Shown here piece after piece: positions 57,913-64,000 of a stretch of 64,000 bases of DNA. The notes below the pieces were generated by a model. It did no database searches. It saw only the letters and a list, made by a program, of their open reading frames with translations, and was not told the DNA's origin. Origin of the DNA: Rhodovibrio sodomensis (GTDB lineage: Bacteria; Pseudomonadota; Alphaproteobacteria; Kiloniellales; Rhodovibrionaceae); contig NZ_NRRL01000004.1 of assembly GCF_016583645.1 (NCBI RefSeq), positions 62,001 to 126,000 of the forward strand. Reading direction: 5' to 3'. Each line of letters begins with the position of its first letter. The first letter of the stretch is position 1. The translations under genes and the position numbers were made by a program.

Positions 57913-59715
57913 ATGCCGAAACGATCCAGCGAGCGCGCGTCCCAAGCGCCGGCCAGCGACGCGGAGAGGCGTGCGGCCGGCCCGGGCGGCCGGACCCGGG
58001 CGCATGGCCATCGCTACGCGCATCCGCACGAACGCCCGGAACGGACCTGGCGCGACCGGCTACAGGACTGGCGGCAACGCACCTTTCCGCCGCGCCAGCT
58101 GATCCTGCGCAGCGAGGCGGGCGTCCACGCGATCACCCTGGGCAGCCGCCTGCAGCAGGTCGCGGCCGGCGGCGTGGTGGCGGCCGTGCTGTGGACCGCC
58201 GGGGCCGGGGTTGCGCTGTACTGGCAGAGCGCGCGGATCGACGGCACCACCCGGCAGCTGGCCCAGGCCGAGCGGTCGTACGCCGACCTGATGTCGGAAG
58301 TCGCGCGCGCCCGGGAGAAGATGGTCCAGTTGGCGGGTCAGATCGACGGCGCCGCGCCGGTTTCCGTGGTCGACCCGCTGCAGACCGCGGCGCAGTCGGA
58401 CGAAAAGCCGCTGCCGCACGAGATCGGGCGGTTAAGCGCGGCGCTGGACGCGCTGGCCGAGCGCAACGGCCGGCTGAACGACCGGTTGGCCGACCAGGAG
58501 CAGCGGCTGAGCGCGCTCAAGAAGCAGAATGCCGAGCTGCGCGCCGAGCGGGTCCGGGTCGAAGAAACGCTGTCGGAGACCGAGCAGGCGCTCTCCGACG
58601 CCCGGCTGAACCGCGGCGATCTGCACACCCGGGTCAGCGAGCTGCGCGAGCAGCTGCGCGCCGCCCAGGCGCGCCGGCAGGCCAGCCAGCAGGGCAAGCT
58701 GAACGCCCAGAGTCGCGTGGCGGAGGTCCGCGAACGCCTGGAGATCGCGCGCGAGGAGCTCGCCGCGTCGACCGCCCGGGCGCAGACGCTGGAGACGGAA
58801 CTGCAGGCAACGCGCGAAAAGCGGGCCGCGCTGCTGGACGAGCGCGCCCAGCTGTCCGCCAAGGTCGGCCGGCTGGAGGATGCGCTGGGCGCCGGCTCCG
58901 GCGCGGGCGGCACCCTGAGCGAGCGGATCGCCGGGCTGGAGAAGGCGCTGATGGCCGCCGAGCGGCGCGGCGACGACCTGGCCGAGGTGCGCGAGGCGCT
59001 GCTCGCGGAGATCGAGGAGCTGCACGCCCGGGTCGACCAGCTGAGCGCCCGCCAGAGCGGCTTGGTCGCGCAGCTGACCGAACGCACGCGCCCGGGCCTC
59101 GCGGCGATCGAGAAGACGATTGCGATGACCGGCATGGACCTCGACGCGCTGGTCCAGCGGGTGCAGGAAAGCCGCAACGCCCGGGGCGGACCGTTCGTGC
59201 CGGTGTCGTTCGAGCTGCCGGGCCCCAGCGTGGCGGCCGACCAGCTGGCCCGCCTGGACCGGCAAACCCGGCGGTTGGCGGCGTTGCAGACCGCGATGGG
59301 CGCGATGCCGCTGAGCGCGCCGGTCGACAGCTTCTGGATCTCCAGTCAGTTCGGCAAGCGCAAGGACCCCTACAACGGCCGGTGGGCGATGCACGAAGGC
59401 ATCGACCTGGCCGCCACCGCCGGCTCGCCGGTTCTGGCGACAGCCCCCGGGCTGGTGAAATTCGCCGGCCACAAGTCCGGCTACGGCCGGATCGTGATCG
59501 TCGACCACGGCTTCGGCATGACCACCTATTACGCGCACCTGCGCTCGATCTCGGTCGACAAGGGCGCGCGCGTGGCAAACCGCGAAACGATCGGCGCCCT
59601 GGGCAGCTCAGGGCGCAGCACCGGCCCGCACGTGCACTACGAAGTGCGCGTCGACGGCAGCCCCCTGGATCCCGAAAACTTCCTGAAGGCAGGCAAGCAT
59701 GTTTTCAAAGAGTAA
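57913..59715 (+). CDS. Membrane-anchored coiled-coil M23 peptidase
   Basis: This 600-residue protein has a basic cytoplasmic region of about 75 residues (DRLQDWRQRTFPPRQLILRSEAG), one membrane helix (about 82-104), a long Glu/Arg/Leu coiled coil (about 115-400) and a C-terminal M23/LytM domain (about 470-600). Metal ligands are visible: His494 and Asp498 in MHEGID and His573-Val-His575 in PHVHYEV, so it should be an active DD- or cross-link endopeptidase and not a mere activator. The architecture is like MepM/DipM- or Csd-type wall enzymes. The stop overlaps the bactofilin gene by 17 bp. Confidence 0.93.
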   Translation: MPKRSSERASQAPASDAERRAAGPGGRTRAHGHRYAHPHERPERTWRDRLQDWRQRTFPPRQLILRSEAGVHAITLGSRLQQVAAGGVVAAVLWTAGAGVALYWQSARIDGTTRQLAQAERSYADLMSEVARAREKMVQLAGQIDGAAPVSVVDPLQTAAQSDEKPLPHEIGRLSAALDALAERNGRLNDRLADQEQRLSALKKQNAELRAERVRVEETLSETEQALSDARLNRGDLHTRVSELREQLRAAQARRQASQQGKLNAQSRVAEVRERLEIAREELAASTARAQTLETELQATREKRAALLDERAQLSAKVGRLEDALGAGSGAGGTLSERIAGLEKALMAAERRGDDLAEVREALLAEIEELHARVDQLSARQSGLVAQLTERTRPGLAAIEKTIAMTGMDLDALVQRVQESRNARGGPFVPVSFELPGPSVAADQLARLDRQTRRLAALQTAMGAMPLSAPVDSFWISSQFGKRKDPYNGRWAMHEGIDLAATAGSPVLATAPGLVKFAGHKSGYGRIVIVDHGFGMTTYYAHLRSISVDKGARVANRETIGALGSSGRSTGPHVHYEVRVDGSPLDPENFLKAGKHVFKE

Positions 59716-60304
59716 GAGCCCGTCCCCGCAGAGCGCCCATGCCCACACGGCCGCGTCCCAGCTGGCCCAGGCCGTTCCGGCCCAGGCGCCGGCATCGCCG
59801 CGCCAGACCAACGCCAGCGGCGGCGGCGTGCCGTCGATCATCAGCCCGGATCTGACGATCACCGGCGACCTGAATTCGAGCGGCGATATCCAGGTCGACG
59901 GCACCGTCAAGGGCGACGTCACGGCCGACACCCTGACGATCGGCGAGCACGGCCAGATCAAGGGCAAGATCCGCGGCGAGCGCGTGCGCGTCTGCGGCAC
60001 GGTCGAGGGCGAGATCGAGGGCGGCACGGTCACCCTGGCCGCGAGCGCGCGGATGCTGGGCGACATCGTCCACGACAGCCTGGCGATCGAGCCGGGCGCC
60101 CACCTAGAAGGCCACTGCCGGCGCCGCGGCGCGTCGGCGGGAGACCAGAGCAGCCCCCGCGAGACCGGCGACAGCAAGCCCGGCAAGGGCGCGCAGGCGT
60201 CGAAGGGCTCGGCCGACCAGCCGGCCGGCGGCAATGCCCAGAACGGCCCCGAGCCGAAGACCGCTCAGCTCAGCAACGGCAGCGCAGCCAGCGCCAGCAG
60301 CTAG
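59699..60304 (+). CDS. Bactofilin (CcmA/BacA-type cytoskeletal protein)
   Basis: This 201-residue protein has a disordered N-terminus (1-45) and a right-handed beta-helix bactofilin domain (about 46-145; PSIISPDLTITGDLNSSGDIQVDGTVKGDVTADTLTIGEHGQIKGKIRGERVRVCGTVEGEIEGG). A low-complexity Gly/Ser/Lys/Ala tail (146-201) follows. Bactofilins form membrane-associated filaments that position wall enzymes. The ATG at 59699 lies 17 bp inside the M23-peptidase gene, so the two are translationally coupled, echoing the CcmA/Csd and bactofilin/LmdC pairings. The TAG stop is the first triplet of the palindrome array that follows. Confidence 0.93.
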   Translation: MFSKSKSPSPQSAHAHTAASQLAQAVPAQAPASPRQTNASGGGVPSIISPDLTITGDLNSSGDIQVDGTVKGDVTADTLTIGEHGQIKGKIRGERVRVCGTVEGEIEGGTVTLAASARMLGDIVHDSLAIEPGAHLEGHCRRRGASAGDQSSPRETGDSKPGKGAQASKGSADQPAGGNAQNGPEPKTAQLSNGSAASASS

Positions 60305-60474
60305 AGCAAGATGCTGAAAGGTGAAGCCATCTTTCAGCTGAATCTTGCTCTCTCTTCAAGCAGTTAGAGCAAGATTCTGAAAGGTGCAATCACCTGTCAG
60401 CTGAATCTTGCCCCTTCTTCGGGAAGTGAGAGCGCAATGCCGGAAGGTCGATTCGGCCTTCCGGCATTGCGCTC
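60302..60474. repeat. Three tandem stop-codon palindromes, copies E1-E3
   Basis: E1 (60302-60352) and E2 (60365-60411) share core TAGAGCAAGATnCTGAAAGG with complement CTTTCAGCTGAATCTTGC. E3 (60428-60474) is a perfect palindrome with different arms (GAGCGCAATGCCGGAAGG / CCTTCCGGCATTGCGCTC). E1 supplies the bactofilin stop codon. The linker CTCTTCAAGCAGT between E1 and E2 recurs at the D pair. No gene lies between here and the convergent dehydratase at 60583. Confidence 0.9.
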
Positions 60475-60582
60475 CAGGGCAAGGCCCCGCTTGCACCGCC
60501 GTGGGCGTTCGCGACCCGTTGCGCCCCGTCGGCGCTATCGATAGGCCGCCGACACGTCGGTCGCCGGCGCGCATGGGCCACC

Positions 60583-61581
60583 TCACCCGTGCGCGGCCGC
60601 CGCGACGTACCCATGGAACCGCTCGGCGTCGACGTTGCCGCCGGACAGCACCAGGGCGACCGTGCGGCCGCGCAGGTCGAGCTTGCCGGACAGCAGCGCG
60701 GCCAGCGTGACCGCCCCGCCGGGCTCCACCACCAGCTTGAGCCAGGTGTAGGCGAACGCCATCGCCGTGCGCACTTCGTCGTCGCTGACCGCAAGTCCTT
60801 GCACGCCGTGGCGCCGCAGGATCGGGAAGGTCAGCTCGCCCGGCCTCGGCGACAGCAGCGCGTCGCAGATCGAGCGCGCGCCCGCCGCATTGCCGACGCG
60901 CGTGCCGGCGGCGAGCGAGCGGGCAGTGTCGTCGAAGCCCTCGGGCTCGACCGTGTAGATCTGCGTGGCCGGCGACAGCTGCGCGAACGCGATCGCCGCG
61001 CCCGCGCTCAGGCCCCCGCCGCCGCAGCAGAACAGCGCGGCGTCCAGCCGTGCGCCGGCCCCGGCGGCCTGCTGCGCGATCTCCAGCCCGCAGGTGCCCT
61101 GGCCGGACGTGACCTCGCGGTCGTCGTAGGGGTGGACCAGCGTGGCGCCGGTTTCCGCCACGATCGCGTCGGCGAGCGCGGTCCGGTCCTCGGTGTGCCG
61201 GTCGTAGAGGCGCACCTCGGCGCCGTAGCCGCGCGTGTTGGCGCGTTTCATCTCCGGGGCGTCGTGCGGCATCACGATCGTCGCCGGCACGCCCAGGAGT
61301 TGCGCCGCCGCGGCTACCCCCTGGGCATGGTTGCCGCTGGAGAAAGCGACCACGCCGCGCTGACGCTGCGCGGGGTCGAGGGCGCTCAGCTTGGCGTAGG
61401 CGCCGCGGAACTTGAACGAACCGGTGCGCTGCAGCGTCTCCGGCTTGACCAGGACCCGGGCGCCGGTCCGCCGGTCCAGTTCCGGAAACCCGAGCAGCGG
61501 CGTCTTGACCGCGACACCGTCCAGCCGCCGGGCGGCGGCTTCGACGTCGGCGAAGGTCGGGGGGTCGCACGGCGCGGGCAT
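60583..61581 (-). CDS. Threonine/serine dehydratase (PLP, fold type II)
   Basis: This 332-residue enzyme deaminates threonine (or serine) to the 2-oxo acid, or racemises serine. The PLP lysine is Lys57 in GSFKFRGAY. SSGNHAQGVAAAAQLLGVPATIVMP (about 78-102) binds phosphate, CCGGGGLSAG is the glycine-rich loop and ALVLSGGNVD is near the C-terminus. It lacks the C-terminal ACT regulatory domain of biosynthetic IlvA, so it is catabolic or a serine-racemase-like form. The ATG at 61581 follows GAGGAGCGATC. It is transcribed alone, convergent with the bactofilin gene. Confidence 0.92.
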   Translation of the reverse strand: MPAPCDPPTFADVEAAARRLDGVAVKTPLLGFPELDRRTGARVLVKPETLQRTGSFKFRGAYAKLSALDPAQRQRGVVAFSSGNHAQGVAAAAQLLGVPATIVMPHDAPEMKRANTRGYGAEVRLYDRHTEDRTALADAIVAETGATLVHPYDDREVTSGQGTCGLEIAQQAAGAGARLDAALFCCGGGGLSAGAAIAFAQLSPATQIYTVEPEGFDDTARSLAAGTRVGNAAGARSICDALLSPRPGELTFPILRRHGVQGLAVSDDEVRTAMAFAYTWLKLVVEPGGAVTLAALLSGKLDLRGRTVALVLSGGNVDAERFHGYVAAAAHG

Positions 61582-61718
61582 GATCGCTCCTCGAAGCGGG
61601 GGAGGGGGAATGTGCAGGGTAGCGGCCCAACCCCCCGTGTCCATCGGTGGGCAAGGCTTCTCGGACGGCCCCAGGTAACCTAGATCTTACAGGGAGAGAC
61701 CTTACGGAGACGACTGCG

Positions 61719-62222
61719 ATGAAACCACGGTTCCGGAGTGCCGGTGTCGCGGCGATAGCCCTGCTGCTCGCCGGCTGCGCCAGCGGGCCCGCCCCGGTGA
61801 AGCCCACGGCTGGCGACCTGGAGCGTTTGCGCGCGGCCGAGCAGGAGGCGCTTGAGGACGCGCGCACCGGCCAGTCGGTCAACTGGCACAATCCCAAGAC
61901 CGGCCATAGCGGCAGCGTCACCGTTCTGGAAACCGACAGTGCAGCGGAGACCGGTACCGGCCAGCCCTGCCGGCGCATCCAGCGGGTCTTCTCGGCGGGC
62001 GAAACCACGCGCAGCGGCACGGCCTACGCCTGCCGAACCGAAGGCGGCGACTGGACGATCGAGCGGGAGCAGCGCCTGCTCACCCGGGACCAGCGGATCC
62101 GCGACCAGCGCCGGGCGCTGCCCTATTGGCACCACCCGCATTACCACCCGTTCGGCTATCCTTACCGCCACCCGCATGGCGGCGGCCTGTCGCTCGGCTT
62201 CGGGGTGTCCGGCGGGATCTGA
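61719..62222 (+). CDS. Surface-antigen-family outer-membrane lipoprotein
   Basis: This 167-residue protein has a lipoprotein signal peptide and lipobox (ALLLAGC, Cys at about residue 22). The mature part (QSVNWHNPKTGHSGSVTVLETDSAA...GQPCRRIQRVFSAGETTRSGTAYACRTEGGDWTI) matches the 17-kDa/RT0821-type surface antigen domain found in alphaproteobacteria, with two conserved Cys. The C-terminal 30 residues are very rich in His, Pro and Tyr (WHHPHYHPFGYPYRHPHGGG), a possible metal-binding tail. The ATG at 61719 follows CGGAGACG. Monocistronic. Confidence 0.85.
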   Translation: MKPRFRSAGVAAIALLLAGCASGPAPVKPTAGDLERLRAAEQEALEDARTGQSVNWHNPKTGHSGSVTVLETDSAAETGTGQPCRRIQRVFSAGETTRSGTAYACRTEGGDWTIEREQRLLTRDQRIRDQRRALPYWHHPHYHPFGYPYRHPHGGGLSLGFGVSGGI

Positions 62223-62301
62223 CATCGCTTAGGGTGCGCGGGGCCCCAGCGCCCAAGATGCACGAAGCGGCCGCGGTCTTGCTCTGACTTCTTAATAAGC
62301 C

Positions 62302-62348
62302 TGCAAGTTCAGCCGAAAGGTGGCTTCACCTTTCAGCATCCTGCTCTA
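62302..62348 (-). repeat. Stop-codon palindrome, copy F
   Basis: On the minus strand the element reads TAGAGCAGGATGCTGAAAGG, loop GAAG, then CCACCTTTCGGCTGAACTTGCA. The TAG at its start (complement of 62346-62348) is the stop codon of the haloacid-dehalogenase gene. Confidence 0.85.
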
Positions 62349-63032
62349 GCAGCCGAGCAAGTCGGCGACGTCGTCGAGGGTGGTCGCAGTCGCCTTGGGC
62401 GTGCCCGGGAGCTGTTCGGGGGTCGCGCCGAAGCGGTTCAGCCAGATCACCTGGAAGCCGAAATGAGCGGCCCCGCAGGCGTCCCAGGCGTTGGCGGAGA
62501 CGAAGGCGATCCGCCCGGCCGAGACGCCCATGCGCTCGGCGCCCAGCTCGTAGACCCGCGGATCCGGCTTGTAGATGCCCACCGGCTCGACCGAGATCAC
62601 GTCGTCCAGGCGCGCGCGCAGGTTGGCGCTGTCGGTGGCGGCGGTCAGCATGCGCGGCTCGCCGTTCGACAGGATCGCCGTGCCGATCCCCTTGGCGCGG
62701 ATACGGTCGAGCGTGTCCGGCACCTCGGGATAGGCGTTCAGGGTCAGGTAAAGTTCCAGGAGCCGCTCGCGCAGTTCCCGGTCGTCGATGCCGTGGGCGG
62801 CGAGCGCGTGGTCCAGCGCGTCGGCGGTCACCTGGTGGAAGTCGGCGTGCGCGCGCATCAGGCTGCGCAGCCAAGTGTATTCCAGCTGTTTGCGCCGCCA
62901 CAACTGCGATACCGGGTCGGCCTGGTCGCCCAGGGCGCCGGCTTCGTGCGCGACCGCGGAGTGGACGTCGAACAGCGTGCCGTAGGCGTCGAACAGGACG
63001 GCGGCGATGTCGGGGAAGTCGGAGGACGTCAT
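62346..63032 (-). CDS. L-2-haloacid dehalogenase, type II (HAD superfamily)
   Basis: This 228-residue enzyme converts (S)-2-haloacids to (R)-2-hydroxyacids. The catalytic nucleophile Asp15 is in FDAYGTLFDV. SNGEPRML gives the motif II Ser and Asn, and KPDPRVYEL and SANAWDACGAAHFGF the motif III Lys and the SxNxxD motif. All match haloacid dehalogenase type II. The ATG at 63032 is used; its ribosome-binding site is weak. The stop codon comes from palindrome F. Confidence 0.93.
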   Translation of the reverse strand: MTSSDFPDIAAVLFDAYGTLFDVHSAVAHEAGALGDQADPVSQLWRRKQLEYTWLRSLMRAHADFHQVTADALDHALAAHGIDDRELRERLLELYLTLNAYPEVPDTLDRIRAKGIGTAILSNGEPRMLTAATDSANLRARLDDVISVEPVGIYKPDPRVYELGAERMGVSAGRIAFVSANAWDACGAAHFGFQVIWLNRFGATPEQLPGTPKATATTLDDVADLLGC

Positions 63033-63206
63033 TTTGAGAGGCGACCCTTCGCAACCGGGCGTGGGAAAGATGAACGCGGCACTGGCAGGCGGCCGGCGGG
63101 TGCGATCGCGCCCCGGCCCGGTCCATCCAGGACAGTAGCGCCCCAACGAAGCGCGTTCGATCGGCGGATGACAAGCCCCGATCGCGGCTTCGCGCCAGAT
63201 CGGCTG

Positions 63207-64000
63207 TCAGAATTCGGTGACGTCCAGGGCCGGGTCCGGCTCGCCGGCGGCAATCCGCAGGCGGGCGTCCAGCGCGATCGCCACCCGGGTCGGCGCCAGC
63301 CGGTGGCGATAGACGGTCAGCCCCTCGAACACCCGTTGAATGTAGTTCCGGGTCTCGGCAAACGGCAGCGTTTCGACCCAGTCGACCGGATCGATCTGCG
63401 GAGACCGCGGATCGCCGTAGCGCTTCAGCCAGTCGCCGACCCGCCCGGGCCCGGCGTTGTAGGCCGTCACAGCCAGCAGCAGCGAGCCGTCGTAGCGGCG
63501 CATCAGCCGGTCCATGTAGGCGCTGCCGAGCAGCAGGTTGAACGCCGGATCGTCGAGCGAATGGCGGTCGGGATCGAGCCCCAGGCTGCGCGCCGTGTGC
63601 CGCGCGGTCGCCGGCATCAGCTGCATCATGCCGCGCGCCCCGGCCCGCGACACGGCGGCGGGGTCGAACCCGCTTTCCTGCCGCACGATCGCGAGCACCA
63701 GCGCCCGCGTCTCGGCGTCCAGGCGGGCCCGCGCGGGCAGCTGGATCACCGGATAGAGGTGGTCGGGCAGGATGATGCCGTCGCGCCGGACCTGTCGAGC
63801 GGTGCGCACGGCCAGATCGGCCCGGCCGACATGGGCCGCCAGGTCGGCCGTCAGCCGGGCGCGCCCGCGCGTGGTCGCCCGGTCGATCAGGGCGGCGAAC
63901 AATGGGTCGATCCGCCCGGCGTGGCCGTGGCGTGCCAGGCGCCTGACGGCGCGCACCAACTCGTCGGCGGCGAACGCGCGGGCGGCCAGATTGGATGGCT
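63207..64000 (-). CDS. Soluble lytic murein transglycosylase (Slt family), partial
   Basis: The visible 264 residues are the C-terminal part of a Slt/GH23 lytic transglycosylase; the frame stays open to the window edge, so the N-terminal superhelical domain lies beyond 64000. The catalytic domain holds Glu in IVRQESGFDPAAVSRAGARGMMQLMPATA, followed by NLLLGSAYMDRLM, AVTAYNAGPGRV and the C-terminal FAETRNYIQRVFEGLTVYR. It cleaves peptidoglycan to 1,6-anhydro products in the periplasm. Neighbour relations cannot be judged at the edge. Confidence 0.92.
   Translation of the reverse strand, partial: PSNLAARAFAADELVRAVRRLARHGHAGRIDPLFAALIDRATTRGRARLTADLAAHVGRADLAVRTARQVRRDGIILPDHLYPVIQLPARARLDAETRALVLAIVRQESGFDPAAVSRAGARGMMQLMPATARHTARSLGLDPDRHSLDDPAFNLLLGSAYMDRLMRRYDGSLLLAVTAYNAGPGRVGDWLKRYGDPRSPQIDPVDWVETLPFAETRNYIQRVFEGLTVYRHRLAPTRVAIALDARLRIAAGEPDPALDVTEF

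Noticed and set aside
57558..59855. A 765-codon plus-strand frame across the M23-peptidase gene
   Set aside because: It is an Arg/Pro-rich shadow; the coherent M23 peptidase with metal ligands is in another frame.

Overview
The window is one contiguous 64-kb stretch of a high-GC bacterial chromosome. It is gene-dense, with many ATGA/GTGA stop-start overlaps. The gene set points to a free-living alphaproteobacterium, probably of Rhodospirillales type. Supporting features are a gatC-gatA-gatB operon, a bactofilin next to an M23 peptidase, a DUF1127 protein, Caulobacter-like GCTANA -10 elements, and alphaproteobacterial-style stop-codon palindromes and CCTGCTCAGGATG repeats. The genus cannot be fixed from the sequence. 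I see no IS element, prophage or CRISPR array.

Layout. 0.2-2.7 kb: two small membrane proteins, a TauE/SafE-type exporter and a DUF1127 protein. 2.7-5.3 kb (minus strand): an RpiR-type regulator, a type III polyketide synthase and an isoprenylcysteine-methyltransferase-like enzyme. 5.6-13.7 kb: a divergent catabolic locus with an N-formylglutamate-amidohydrolase-like enzyme, a complete TRAP transporter (dctQ-dctM-dctP order), a glutamine-synthetase-like ligase, an aldehyde dehydrogenase and an iron-type alcohol dehydrogenase. Together these suggest import and gamma-glutamylation-based catabolism of an unidentified amine or amino alcohol, controlled by the RpiR regulator. 13.8-37.2 kb: a near-complete type VI secretion system (TssJ-like lipoprotein, tssK, tssL, tssM, tssA; then tssB, tssC, hcp, tssE, tssF, tssG, tssH/clpV, vgrG). 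It ends in a YwqK/MORN-repeat protein, a DUF4280 PAAR-like protein and a SPOR-domain protein, and a second SPOR protein lies divergently at the front.

37.4-40.6 kb: gatCAB, the amidotransferase for Asn-/Gln-tRNA. 41.1-45.8 kb: three tandem Nu-class/YfcG-like glutathione transferases with a Cys/Met-metabolism PLP enzyme among them, separated by repeat-rich spacers. 46.1 kb: tRNA-Ser(GCU) with its own promoter. 46.3-52.3 kb: a urea-type ABC importer (urtABCDE) behind a good sigma-54 promoter; no urease genes follow within the window. 52.5-54.2 kb: an unrecognised membrane protein and a small HNH nuclease. 54.4-57.4 kb: a TPP riboswitch and the thiamine operon thiO-thiS-thiG-thiE. 57.9-60.3 kb: an M23 peptidase and a bactofilin in overlapping frames. 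60.6-64 kb: a threonine/serine dehydratase, an outer-membrane lipoprotein, an L-2-haloacid dehalogenase and the 3' part of a soluble lytic transglycosylase running off the right edge.

The most unusual structural signal is a family of palindromes (core TAGAGCAAGATnCTGAAAGG and its complement) that sit on gene 3' ends and supply the stop codon itself. They occur at about 1.01, 13.78, 41.5, 60.3 and 62.3 kb, in places as tandem arrays. A second theme is a set of 15-bp in-frame tandem repeats in three unrelated genes. Bases 1-240 hold no gene I can support.
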